Positions 9,337-18,242 of a DNA stretch of 39,310 bases are shown one piece after another. The first letter of the stretch is position 1, and each line of letters begins with the position of its first letter. Made by a program: the position numbers and the translations under genes. Under the pieces are notes generated by a model, which was not told the DNA's origin, did no database searches, and worked only from the letters and a program-made list of their open reading frames with translations. Where the stretch lies: the NCBI GenBank assembly GCA_022712835.1, contig JAFLJU010000432.1, positions 1 through 39,310 of the forward strand, in the 5' to 3' direction. This stretch comes from Desulfobacteraceae bacterium. GTDB taxonomy: Bacteria > Desulfobacterota > Desulfobacteria > Desulfobacterales > Desulfobacteraceae.

Positions 9337-10548
9337 ATGGCCGTCGTATATGAATGGAAAGGGAAAAACCCAAAAGGCAATAAAGTAAAGGGCGAAATGG
9401 AAGCCGAAAGTGTCGAGCAGGTGCGCTTAAGCCTCCAGAGAAGAAAAATAAGTCCCACCAAGGTCAAAAAAAAACCCAAAGACCTCTTCGAAAACATTGC
9501 CTTTCTCCAGCCCAAGGTAACGGAAACAGATGTCATCATATTTTGCAGACAGTTTTCCACCATGATTGATGCTGGCCTTCCTCTGCTTCAATGCCTGGAT
9601 ATTTTACAGGCCCAGCAGGAAAATCCGACCTTTAAAAAGAATCTGAAAAAGATTAAAGAATCCGTTGAATCTGGTGAAACCTTTGCCGATGCGCTTAAAA
9701 AATTTCCAAAAGTCTTCAATGAATTGTTCGTCAACATGATTGCAGCAGGGGAGGCCGGGGGAATATTGGATGTCATCCTGGGCCGTTTGTCTGCCTATAT
9801 GGAAAAAATGGCAAAACTCAAAAAACAGGTCAAAGGCGCCATGACCTATCCTGCTATTACGCTTGCTGTCGCTGTTATTGTGGTGGGAATTATTCTGGTA
9901 TTTGTCATTCCGGTATTTGAAGAGATGTTCGCAAGTTTTGGTTCGGCCCTGCCGTTACCGACCCAGATGATAGTGATCATGAGTAACTTTGTGATTGGTA
10001 ATATTTTGTATATCATTATTGGCCTGGTTGGGACAATGTTTCTGCTCAAGCGTATCTATGCCACCCAAAAGGGTAGGGTATTCATGGATGGCCTTTTTCT
10101 GCGCTTACCGGTCATGGGAATTCTCATCCGAAAAGTGTCAGTGGCAAAATTCACCAGGACCTCCAGCACCATGATGACCAGCGGTGTTTCAATCCTGGAA
10201 ACTCTGGATATTGTCGGTAAAACATCTGGCAATAAAATTGTGGAATTTGCCATACAAGATGTTAAAACTGGTATTTCCGAAGGCCGGTCCATGGCCGATC
10301 CCCTCCTGGAAAGCGGGGTATTTCCCTCCATGGTGTGTTCCATGATCGCCGTGGGTGAATCCACCGGAGCCCTTGACACCATGCTTGAGAAAATTGCCGA
10401 TTTTTATGATGACGAGGTGGACCAGGCAGTTAAAAATCTCACCGATATGATTGAACCCTTTATGCTGGTTTTTTTGGGGGTGGTGGTAGGCGGACTTGTC
10501 ATTGCCATGTACCTTCCCATTTTCTCAATGGCAGGCGCCATTGGATAA
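9337..10548 (+). CDS. pilC: Type IV pilus / type II secretion inner-membrane platform protein PilC
   Basis: The polytopic inner-membrane platform protein of type IV pili, which couples the assembly ATPase to pilin extraction. The 403-residue protein begins with the typical MAVVYEWKGKNPKG segment and carries two T2SSF domains: one with FCRQFSTMIDAGLPLLQCLDIL, GETFADALKKFP and MIAAGEAGG, the second with FTRTSSTMMTSGVSILETLDIV and MIAVGESTGALDTML. Membrane helices lie near residues 170-190, about 210-235 and at the C terminus (IEPFMLVFLGVVVGGLVIAMYLPIF). AAGGAAG lies before ATG 9337. A pilus-type histidine kinase follows with overlapping ends, supporting a type IV pilus role over type II secretion. 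No pilB, pilT or pilin gene is present in the window. Confidence 0.94.
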   Translation: MAVVYEWKGKNPKGNKVKGEMEAESVEQVRLSLQRRKISPTKVKKKPKDLFENIAFLQPKVTETDVIIFCRQFSTMIDAGLPLLQCLDILQAQQENPTFKKNLKKIKESVESGETFADALKKFPKVFNELFVNMIAAGEAGGILDVILGRLSAYMEKMAKLKKQVKGAMTYPAITLAVAVIVVGIILVFVIPVFEEMFASFGSALPLPTQMIVIMSNFVIGNILYIIIGLVGTMFLLKRIYATQKGRVFMDGLFLRLPVMGILIRKVSVAKFTRTSSTMMTSGVSILETLDIVGKTSGNKIVEFAIQDVKTGISEGRSMADPLLESGVFPSMVCSMIAVGESTGALDTMLEKIADFYDDEVDQAVKNLTDMIEPFMLVFLGVVVGGLVIAMYLPIFSMAGAIG

Positions 10549-11869
10549 CCGGGTTTCAACCAACTCATTTCAGAATAATTCCGATCTTTATGTCCAGATA
10601 AAATGGATCATCCTTGCCAGGGTTGTCTTTGCCATTGTGTTGATATTCTCCAGTCTGTTTTTTTCCACCAATGATAATTTATCCATCCTTGCCCAGCCCT
10701 TTTTATCTTTGTATAATATGGCCGCGGTTGTACTTATATTGTCCATTTTTTATATTTTCTGGTTAAACCGGCAAAAGAAACTCCTGGCACTGGCCTATTT
10801 TCAAACCATTTTGGACACTTTTCTGGTGACAGGCATTATTTTTGTGACCGGCAGTTTTGAGAGTGTTTTTACCTTTCTATATTTGTTGGTCATCATCTAT
10901 GCATCCATGCTCTTGCTCCAAAAGGGCAGTTTTGTTATGGCCACCTGTTCAAGTCTTCAATACGCCCTGTTGATCGAATTGGAGTATTATAGGATTATCC
11001 CTCAGTTTCTGGGACAATACCCCATTTCTCTGACCATTGATCAAAACCAGATTATTTACCGGATTATCATTACCATTTCCGCTTGCTTTGCCGTGGCAAT
11101 TCTTAGCAGCATCCTCTCCCTCCAGCTCAAAAGTGCCAGACAGGATTTGAAAATCACCCAGGAACACCTCAAGCGCGTGGAAAAGATGGCAGCTATGGAT
11201 GAGATGATTTCAGGGATAGCCCATGAAATCAAAAACCCGTTGGCCTCCCTTTCAGGATCCATTCAATTGCTTAAAGAAGACACCCTTTCCGGATCCTATC
11301 AGGATAAACTCATGCAAATCATTCTCAGGGAAACCGAGCGTCTTAAGCAAATCACCAACGATATCAGGCTATTTTCCAAACCCAGCATCATAAATGCAAG
11401 CATGGTGGATATGACCCAGGCAATTAAAGACGTTGTGATCCTGTTTTTAAACACTCCGGAATGGAAAACACGGATCCAGATTACAACAAAACTTGAACGA
11501 GATCTTTTTGTCATCATTGATCCGGTTCATCTAAAACAAATTTTATGGAATCTTGTCAAAAATGCCGCGGAATCCATAGAAAACAAAGGTAAAATCACCA
11601 TCGGGCTGAATTCACCCAGAAATAAGCGAATTTATTTAACCATCAAGGATAACGGGTTGGGAATTGACTCTGTAAAAGCCAACCATATCTTTGATCCTTT
11701 TTATACAACAAAACCAGAAGGAACTGGCCTGGGTCTCTCCATTATTCATCGAATTATTGATACCTATGAGGGAATGATTGATTTTGAATCAATTCCCGGT
11801 AAAGGAACCATTTTTACCCTTATTTTTAAAAATGCCACCCCCTTTAATGGTCACACTACAAAATTTTAG
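10541..11869 (+). CDS. Membrane sensor histidine kinase, PilS-like
   Basis: A two-component sensor kinase. The N-terminal region holds about six hydrophobic helices (roughly the first 170 residues), as in PilS. A linker follows, then the dimerisation and phosphoacceptor domain (GIAHEIKNPLASLSGS, His codon 11222-11224), then the ATPase domain with NLVKNAAESIENKG (N box), IKDNGLGI and TTKPEGTGLGLSI. The open frame extends upstream into pilC, but the likely start is the TTG at 10541, which overlaps the pilC stop and gives 442 residues; the ribosome binding site is weak, so the start is uncertain. Position after pilC suggests control of pilus genes. The usual PilR response regulator is not downstream; lysS follows instead. 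Its partner must therefore be encoded elsewhere. Confidence 0.85.
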   Translation: MDNRVSTNSFQNNSDLYVQIKWIILARVVFAIVLIFSSLFFSTNDNLSILAQPFLSLYNMAAVVLILSIFYIFWLNRQKKLLALAYFQTILDTFLVTGIIFVTGSFESVFTFLYLLVIIYASMLLLQKGSFVMATCSSLQYALLIELEYYRIIPQFLGQYPISLTIDQNQIIYRIIITISACFAVAILSSILSLQLKSARQDLKITQEHLKRVEKMAAMDEMISGIAHEIKNPLASLSGSIQLLKEDTLSGSYQDKLMQIILRETERLKQITNDIRLFSKPSIINASMVDMTQAIKDVVILFLNTPEWKTRIQITTKLERDLFVIIDPVHLKQILWNLVKNAAESIENKGKITIGLNSPRNKRIYLTIKDNGLGIDSVKANHIFDPFYTTKPEGTGLGLSIIHRIIDTYEGMIDFESIPGKGTIFTLIFKNATPFNGHTTKF

Positions 11870-11884
11870 TCCAACAACAAAATC

Positions 11885-11990
11885 TTGACAAGTCTTGGTA
11901 AATCAGGATATTTACTTATGTTTTGGCATCTAATTTAATATTGGGTTTAAGGTTGAATCATTTGGATAAAAAATTTTCACCCATATTAAA
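11885..11990 (+). promoter_or_regulatory. Candidate promoter and structured leader of the lysS-envelope block
   Basis: TTGACA at 11885-11890 is followed after 18 bases by TATTTA (11909-11914). Downstream, TTTAATAT-T-GGGT at 11934-11946 is complementary to ACCCATATTAAA at 11979-11990 with one bulge, so the roughly 100-base leader could fold into a long hairpin ahead of lysS. No T-run follows, so it is not an obvious terminator. Function is unknown. Confidence 0.4.
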
Positions 11991-12021
11991 CCTAAAATAA
12001 CTATATGAAAGCATTGAGGCT

Positions 12022-13500
12022 ATGGATAAAATAAGCAAGCTGTTACAGGTTCGAAAAGAGAAGATAAATCAATTACAGGAAAGCGGGGTTTCCCTCTATC
12101 CCAATGATTTTAAACCCTCTAATTCCATCTTGGAAATTAACAAAGCACTTGTTGATGAACCCGGGGCATTTGGCGAGGAAGGCCGACAAGTTAGTTTGGC
12201 TGGCAGAATGATGGCCATTAATAAAATGGGAAAATCTTCCTTTATTCGATTTAAAGATGGATCTAACCAGATGCAAGCCTATATCCAAAAGGATAGGGTG
12301 GGAGATGAGATCTATGCCATTTTCAAAAAACTGGATATAGGCGATTTTGTGGGGTTGTCTGGCCCTTTGTTCCAGACAAGGACTGGGGAGTGGACTCTGC
12401 TGGCTTCAGAATTCAAACTGCTATCAAAGGCCGTCCGGCCCCTTCCTGAAAAATTCCATGGAATTAAAGATCCTGAAAAAAGATATCGCCAGCGCTACCT
12501 GGATCTGATCATGAATGAACACTCCCGGAACATTTTCCTGAAACGCAGTCAGATTGTGGCTGCCATGCGCAAATTTTTTGAAGGAAAAGGATTCATGGAG
12601 GTTGAAACCCCCATGATGCAGCCGGTTGCAGGTGGTGCTGAAGCCACCCCTTTCAAAACCTGGCACAATGCACTGGGAATGGAACTTTTCCTGCGGATTG
12701 CACCGGAGCTATATCTGAAACGGTTGGTGGTTGGCGGATTTGAACGCGTATTTGAAATCAACCGGAATTTTAGGAATGAAGGGGTTTCAGCCCGGCATAA
12801 TCCAGAGTTTACCATGGTGGAGTTCTACCAGGCCTATGCCACCTACGAAGATCTCATGGATCTGACCGAAGAGATGTTTGAATCCATCGCCATGCAGGTA
12901 AACGAAACCACTCAAATTCAATATCAGGGTGAAACCCTGGATTTTTCAAAGGGATGGAAACGAATTCCCATGATTGAATCCCTTTCAGTGATTGGCGGTA
13001 TGGACCCTTCCATTTTAAATGATAGCCAGGCCCTGTTAAAATTTGCAGGGGAGTGCAATATCCCGCTCGGTAAACAGGATGGAAAAGGAAAAATCATCAC
13101 TAAATTGTTTGATGCCCTGGTTGAGCCCAAACTGATTCAGCCCACTTTTATAACGGGATACCCTGTTGAAGTGTCGCCTCTTTCCAGAAAATCCGATACT
13201 GATCCAGAACTTACCGATCGGTTTGAACTCTTTATTGCCGGAAGGGAAATCGGCAATGGATTTTCTGAAATCAATGATCCCCAGGACCAGTATGATCGAT
13301 TTAAAATGCAGGCTCAGCAACGGGACGAAGGGAATCCGGAAGCCCATATAATGGATTCTGAATATGTGGAAGCCCTTGAATACGGCATGCCGCCAACAGC
13401 TGGAGAAGGCATCGGTATCGATCGATTGGTCATGCTGTTGACCGATTCTGCTTCCATCCGGGAAGTGATCCTTTTCCCCCATATGAAACAGAATAATTAA
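12022..13500 (+). CDS. lysS: Lysyl-tRNA synthetase, class II
   Basis: Charges tRNA-Lys in the cytoplasm. The 492-residue protein has an N-terminal OB-fold anticodon-binding domain (about residues 55-150: VSLAGRMMAINKMGKSSFIRFKDG region) and the class II catalytic core with motif 1 (FFEGKGFMEVETPMM), motif 2 (NRNFRNEGVSARHNPEF with the ATP-binding Arg) and motif 3 (GEGIGIDRLVMLL). Length and motif order are normal. ATG 12022 is preceded by a weak TGAGG-like site. lolC begins five bases after the stop, so lysS probably shares a transcript with the lipoprotein and outer-membrane genes. That arrangement recurs in deltaproteobacteria. Confidence 0.97.
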   Translation: MDKISKLLQVRKEKINQLQESGVSLYPNDFKPSNSILEINKALVDEPGAFGEEGRQVSLAGRMMAINKMGKSSFIRFKDGSNQMQAYIQKDRVGDEIYAIFKKLDIGDFVGLSGPLFQTRTGEWTLLASEFKLLSKAVRPLPEKFHGIKDPEKRYRQRYLDLIMNEHSRNIFLKRSQIVAAMRKFFEGKGFMEVETPMMQPVAGGAEATPFKTWHNALGMELFLRIAPELYLKRLVVGGFERVFEINRNFRNEGVSARHNPEFTMVEFYQAYATYEDLMDLTEEMFESIAMQVNETTQIQYQGETLDFSKGWKRIPMIESLSVIGGMDPSILNDSQALLKFAGECNIPLGKQDGKGKIITKLFDALVEPKLIQPTFITGYPVEVSPLSRKSDTDPELTDRFELFIAGREIGNGFSEINDPQDQYDRFKMQAQQRDEGNPEAHIMDSEYVEALEYGMPPTAGEGIGIDRLVMLLTDSASIREVILFPHMKQNN

Positions 13501-13505
13501 ATTCA

Positions 13506-14729
13506 ATGGGTGTTGAATTTTTCATAGCGGGAAAATACCTGAAAGCCAAAAGGAAAGAGGGATTTATCTCTCTTATTACGTTTCTGTCCGTTGCCGGTGT
13601 CACAGTAGGGGTCATGGCCCTTGTGGTGGTTATCGCTGTTATGAGCGGAGCTGAAACCCAGTTTCGAAAGCAAATCCTGGGACTTGAGCCTCATATACTG
13701 ATAATGAATTACAAAGGCAGTTACGATGAATATGGCCCTCTGCTATCATCCATCAAGGAAAATCCCCACATAAAAGTAGCATCACCCATTCTTTTCGGCC
13801 AGGCCATGATACGAACAAAGCAGTCTTTTTCCGGGGTGATGGTCAGGGGAATCACCCCGGAAAACGGATCTGAACTGATCAAGGGATTTACGCCTGAAGC
13901 ACTTGCAAATGCCTTGACAACAAGTCCCGACAATAAAGCTACGCCTGGGATCATTCTGGGAAAGGAACTGGCAAATTCTGTGGGAGTCATCAAAGGAGAC
14001 AAGGTGGTCCTCATGTCATCCCAAGGGTTTATCTCTCCGGTCGGTCAGATTCCGTCCATGAAGCGCTTTATCGTTACGGGAACCTTTGAATCCGGCATGT
14101 CGGAATATGACAGTATGCTGGCCTATGTACACCTTGAACAGGCACAGCAATTGGTTGCGGCAAAAGATAAAATTTCTGCCATCGGTATCTGGGTGGATGA
14201 CGTTTTCAGGGTCAAACAGATCCGGGAAAAATATTTAACGACCATTGAGTACCCCTTTTATATCCGGGACTGGATGGAAATAAACCAGAGTCTCTTCTCT
14301 GCCTTAAAGCTTGAAAAAACGGCCATGTTTATCATCCTCACCCTGATCATATTGGTGGCAGCCTTTAATATTGCCAGCGCCTTGATCATGATGGTCATGG
14401 AAAAAACAAAAGATATAGCCGTTCTCAAGGCCATGGGAGCCACCCATAAGATTATCCGGCGTATTTTTATCATAAAGGGAATGATCATTGGCATTTTCGG
14501 CACCTTCCTTGGAACACTATTCGGCGTAATTGTCTGCTATGTATTAAAAAAATACGATTTCATCAAACTCCCCGATGCCTATCCTTTTTCAACATTACCG
14601 GTACAATTGGAGTACATGGATGTGATGATCATTTCAATAAGTGCCATTTTTATTTGTTTTTTGTCCACCTTGTACCCTTCTTACAAGGCGTCCAAAATGG
14701 ATCCAGTTGAGGCCATTCGATATGGATAG
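13506..14729 (+). CDS. lolC: Lipoprotein-releasing ABC transporter permease LolC/LolE
   Basis: Inner-membrane subunit of the LolCDE-type machine, which extracts outer-membrane lipoproteins from the inner membrane and hands them to LolA. The 407-residue protein starts FFIAGKYLKAKRKEGFISLITFLSV, the family signature, with the first membrane helix around residues 20-45. A large periplasmic domain follows, then three C-terminal helices (about 275-300, 320-345 and 370-395) of the FtsX type ending in the conserved YPSYKASKMDPVEAIRYG. Only one LolC/E-type permease is present, so a homodimer (LolF-like) is possible; a second permease elsewhere cannot be excluded. No strong ribosome binding site is visible and it follows lysS closely. 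The 3' end overlaps lolD by eight bases. Confidence 0.93.
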   Translation: MGVEFFIAGKYLKAKRKEGFISLITFLSVAGVTVGVMALVVVIAVMSGAETQFRKQILGLEPHILIMNYKGSYDEYGPLLSSIKENPHIKVASPILFGQAMIRTKQSFSGVMVRGITPENGSELIKGFTPEALANALTTSPDNKATPGIILGKELANSVGVIKGDKVVLMSSQGFISPVGQIPSMKRFIVTGTFESGMSEYDSMLAYVHLEQAQQLVAAKDKISAIGIWVDDVFRVKQIREKYLTTIEYPFYIRDWMEINQSLFSALKLEKTAMFIILTLIILVAAFNIASALIMMVMEKTKDIAVLKAMGATHKIIRRIFIIKGMIIGIFGTFLGTLFGVIVCYVLKKYDFIKLPDAYPFSTLPVQLEYMDVMIISISAIFICFLSTLYPSYKASKMDPVEAIRYG

Positions 14730-15456
14730 TGACCCGATGGAGAATGATCATTTGGGAAATGGCAAGTTGGAAAATGTTGAGCAGCCGATAATTTCTTTAG
14801 AAGGCGTCAGCAAGCAATTTACCAGCAAGACTGCCACCATTGAGATCCTAAAGGAAACCAGTTTTCAGATTTACCGGGGGGAGACCATTGCGGTGGTAGG
14901 ACCTTCCGGTATTGGCAAATCAACACTGTTGAACATCATCGGCACACTTGACAAACCGGAAACCGGCCAAGTTTTATACCAGGGCAAGGACCTTTTTTCA
15001 CTGGGTGATGAACGACTGGCTCAATTCAGGAATGCCCAGATCGGATTTGTGTTCCAGTTTCATTATCTGCTCCAGGGCTTCACAGCGATTGAAAATGTGA
15101 TGATCCCGGGTTTGATCTCTGGGATGAACAAAAAAACGATTGAAAAACAAGCCGCAAGTATACTTGAAAGAGTGGGGCTTGATTCACGAAGCTCACATCG
15201 AGTTGAAGACCTTTCCGGGGGAGAACAACAGCGGGTGGCCATTGCAAGGGCACTTGTCATGAAACCGCAACTGCTGCTGGCCGATGAACCCACCGGTAAT
15301 CTGGATCAAAAAAATAGCGAGAGTGTTCATACCTTGTTCAAAGAGCTGAATAAAGAACTTGACATGACCGTGATAGTTGTAACACATAATAATAAATTTG
15401 CCCAAATGATGGAAAGAACGGTGACCCTTCATGAAGGTGCAATAGTATCGGTATGA
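14722..15456 (+). CDS. lolD: Lipoprotein-releasing ABC transporter ATPase LolD
   Basis: ATP-hydrolysing subunit partnering the LolC/E permease at the cytoplasmic face. The 244-residue protein has Walker A GPSGIGKST, the Q loop in FVFQFHYLL, the ABC signature LSGGEQQRVAIARAL, Walker B LLLADEPTGNLD and the switch His in VVTHN. This is the full LolD/MacB-type set. The start chosen is ATG 14722, overlapping the lolC stop, because TTGAGG sits nine bases upstream; a longer open frame back to 14641 runs inside lolC and lacks support. A second in-frame ATG at 14737 is a less likely alternative. The N-terminal 25 residues before the ABC core are acidic and poorly conserved. bamA follows after 31 bases. 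Confidence 0.95.
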   Translation: MDSDPMENDHLGNGKLENVEQPIISLEGVSKQFTSKTATIEILKETSFQIYRGETIAVVGPSGIGKSTLLNIIGTLDKPETGQVLYQGKDLFSLGDERLAQFRNAQIGFVFQFHYLLQGFTAIENVMIPGLISGMNKKTIEKQAASILERVGLDSRSSHRVEDLSGGEQQRVAIARALVMKPQLLLADEPTGNLDQKNSESVHTLFKELNKELDMTVIVVTHNNKFAQMMERTVTLHEGAIVSV

Positions 15457-15487
15457 GTTTAAAAGAAACAATTTTGGGAAAAAATCT

Positions 15488-18166
15488 ATGAAAAGCAAAG
15501 TGATGAAACGAACCTTATTGTTGACATGTATTGTTTATCTACTTCTGATCGGTACCTTATATGCAGAACAGCAGATAGCAGTGGCTGTCTTTCCTTTTTC
15601 AATTCAAGCCAGCCAAAACAATAATCTGCCCAACCAACTAACCTATGAGAAGCTGAGTGAAAGCCTGGCTGCAATGCTCAAGGAAGATCTTGAAAAGAAC
15701 GGCGCAAAAGTTGTCTTGGTTAAGGACGTTACTGACAAGGAGGGATGGGATTACTCACAATTCCGTCAAGAAGGGATTAAACTTGGAGTCGATAGAATCG
15801 TTACCGGTAATATTTTTATTGCAGGTAACCGGGTTAGTATCGATGCCCAGATGCACAATATTTATGAAAAACACCCTCCCACAACATTTTTCTCCCAGGC
15901 CCCGACCATTGAAAGTCTTAATTCGGCAACAACTGAACTGGGGAAAGAGATTATTGGAGAACTTTTTCAAAAAAAAGTCATCGCTTCTATTTCAATAACC
16001 GGAAATAAACGGGTGGAAGCCGACGCCATTTCACGGGTAGTGACTTCCAAACCCGGTGAAATCATTAATCCTGACACCCTGTCCGAAGACCTTGCCCTCA
16101 TCTATAAAATGGGTTTTTTCGACAATGTGATCATTACCAAGAAAACCCTGGACCGCGGTGTTGAAATAATTTTTGATGTAAAAGAGAAACCGAGTGTCCG
16201 AAATATTAAATTTAAAAACAACGATGTGTATGAGGACGAAGAATTGTTTGATGTGGTGGATACCACCACAGGATCCATATTAAATGTCTACAAGATCAAT
16301 AATGATGTGGAAAAAATAAAACGCCTGTACACTGAAAAAAATTATCATAATTGTACCATCGCATATGAGATACTCCCATTAAAAAATGACCAGGCCGACA
16401 TTGTCTTTACAATTAAAGAAGGTGAGAAAATCAAAATTGAATCCATCACCTTTGACGGAAATCAATTTTTTGATGCCGATGATATCAAAGATGTGATGCA
16501 AACCCAAGAAAAGGGTTTCTGGTCCATTATTACTTCTTCCGGCGACCTGAAAGAAAGCGATTTGGACAATGATGTCATCCGAATCGAATCTTTGTATAAA
16601 AACAATGGATTCATTGACGTAAAGGTATCTGACGCCCAGGTTTCCCTTCTGGAAGACAGCATCGCCATCAGCTTTAAAATCAATGAAGGAGGTCAGTATA
16701 CAACCGGGTCCATTGATATCAAAGGCGATATTCTGACTACCAAGGAAGAGTTGTTTGCTATAATGGCATCACAGGAAAACGGTCTTTACAACCGGGAACT
16801 GATCCGGAGGGACTTACTTACCCTGACCGATTTGTATTCAAACCAGGGATATGCCAATGTAAATATCGCTCCCATGATCAACAAGGATGAAAAAACCAAA
16901 ATTGTTAGCCTTACATTTAAGATTGCCAAGGGAGAATTGGTCTATTTTAATCGGATTATCATTACGGGCAATTCAAAAACCCGGGATAAGGTCATCCGTC
17001 GTGAAATGGCGGTCCAGGAGCAGGGCCGTTTCAACATGGCTGGCATCCAGAGAAGTCATCGGAACCTTGGGGTTCAGGAATATTTCCAGGATATTGATAT
17101 CAAACCTACCATGACCGATCAGCCAAATCAACGAAATCTGGAGGTTAAGGTAACGGAAAAATCCACGGGTAACTTTTCCTTTGGCGGTGGTTTCAGCAGT
17201 GACGACGGCCCCTATGGCCAAGTCTCCGTGGAAGAACGAAATCTATTCGGCAGGGGTCAAACTCTAAGATTCACCACAAAAATTTCTGGTGCAACGGCTC
17301 TTTACAACCTAAGCTTTACAGAACCCTGGCTGATGGATAAACCCATATCTGCAGGTACTGATATTTATAAATTTGAAAAAGAATACGACTATTACGATCG
17401 GGACGCCATAGGGTTTACCCTTAAGGCTGGTTTCAGACAATTTTGGGATTATACCTCGGTGGGTGTTGAGTATAATTTTGAAAGTTTTGATATTTCCGAT
17501 GTCCAATCCACCCTAACAAGTGTAACCCCTGGGAGCTATTTAACTTCCAGTATCAAGCCTTTCATCAGTTATGATTCCAGGGATCACTATTTTCTGCCAA
17601 CCCATGGTGCCATTAATAAATTTTCTGTCCAGTATGCCGGAGAATTTTTGGGCGGAGAAATCGATTTTACCAAAGTTGAAGTGGAGACGGGAATATTTTT
17701 CCCGATTTTCTGGAAATTTACCGGTGCCGTCCATGCCAAAGGCGGCTATCTTGATGACCAAACAAAGGGTAACCCTGACATTGACTGGGAACGCTTCTAT
17801 CTTGGGGGGATCAATTCCATCAGGGGATTTGACCAATACGATATTAATACAACGCCCCAGGGAAGTCTTATTCAAAGGGGTGGAGATAAATTTATCCAGT
17901 TTAATGTTGAATTGATTTTCCCCATAGAAGAAGACATGGGGGTGGCTGGAGTCCTATTCTATGACCGGGGGGATGTCTATGGGAGTGGTGAAAACATCGA
18001 TATCCTGGACCAATATTCCACAGCCGGGTTTGAGCTTCGCTGGAACTCTCCCATGGGACCCATCCGGTTGGCCTATGGTCTCGTTATAGAAGGAAGTGCC
18101 GGCGGAAATTTCAGAAAAGAAACCGGCTCAGGACAGGTTGATTTTTCCATTGGTGCCTTTTTCTAA
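15488..18166 (+). CDS. bamA: Outer-membrane protein assembly factor BamA with an extra N-terminal domain
   Basis: Omp85-type insertase that folds beta-barrel proteins into the outer membrane. A signal peptide (about residues 1-26, ending TLYA before EQQ) is followed by an extra domain of about 135 residues beginning IAVAVFPF, with KLSESLAAMLKEDLEKNGAKVV and GVDRIVTGNIF. This resembles the LpoB/CsgG/TolB-N fold family rather than POTRA. Five POTRA repeats fit in about 163-555 (NKRVEADAI... begins the first). The C-terminal barrel carries the loop-6 motif as IRGF near residue 777 and ends QVDFSIGAFF, a beta signal with terminal Phe. At 892 residues it exceeds E. coli BamA by about 80. The lolD upstream and ompH downstream fit an envelope-biogenesis operon. 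The extra domain may recruit a periplasmic or lipoprotein partner, which is inference. Confidence 0.95.
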   Translation: MKSKVMKRTLLLTCIVYLLLIGTLYAEQQIAVAVFPFSIQASQNNNLPNQLTYEKLSESLAAMLKEDLEKNGAKVVLVKDVTDKEGWDYSQFRQEGIKLGVDRIVTGNIFIAGNRVSIDAQMHNIYEKHPPTTFFSQAPTIESLNSATTELGKEIIGELFQKKVIASISITGNKRVEADAISRVVTSKPGEIINPDTLSEDLALIYKMGFFDNVIITKKTLDRGVEIIFDVKEKPSVRNIKFKNNDVYEDEELFDVVDTTTGSILNVYKINNDVEKIKRLYTEKNYHNCTIAYEILPLKNDQADIVFTIKEGEKIKIESITFDGNQFFDADDIKDVMQTQEKGFWSIITSSGDLKESDLDNDVIRIESLYKNNGFIDVKVSDAQVSLLEDSIAISFKINEGGQYTTGSIDIKGDILTTKEELFAIMASQENGLYNRELIRRDLLTLTDLYSNQGYANVNIAPMINKDEKTKIVSLTFKIAKGELVYFNRIIITGNSKTRDKVIRREMAVQEQGRFNMAGIQRSHRNLGVQEYFQDIDIKPTMTDQPNQRNLEVKVTEKSTGNFSFGGGFSSDDGPYGQVSVEERNLFGRGQTLRFTTKISGATALYNLSFTEPWLMDKPISAGTDIYKFEKEYDYYDRDAIGFTLKAGFRQFWDYTSVGVEYNFESFDISDVQSTLTSVTPGSYLTSSIKPFISYDSRDHYFLPTHGAINKFSVQYAGEFLGGEIDFTKVEVETGIFFPIFWKFTGAVHAKGGYLDDQTKGNPDIDWERFYLGGINSIRGFDQYDINTTPQGSLIQRGGDKFIQFNVELIFPIEEDMGVAGVLFYDRGDVYGSGENIDILDQYSTAGFELRWNSPMGPIRLAYGLVIEGSAGGNFRKETGSGQVDFSIGAFF

Positions 18167-18183
18167 TGGGTGCCTTTTTCCAA
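18151..18183. repeat. Tandem duplication of the bamA 3' end
   Basis: Bases 18151-18166 (TGGTGCCTTTTTCTAA, including the stop) are repeated almost exactly at 18167-18183 (TGGGTGCCTTTTTCCAA). The second copy lies just outside the gene. The duplicated part encodes the terminal Gly-Ala-Phe-Phe of the BamA beta signal. Confidence 0.8.
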
Positions 18184-18242
18184 TAGCCAAGTTTTTATAA
18201 TTTTAATTGTACGACAACCATAAAACAAATTTTGGAGGCAAC

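Noticed and set aside
14641..14721. Upstream extension of lolD inside lolC
   Set aside because: Lies out of frame inside the coding end of lolC. TTGAGG correctly precedes ATG 14722.
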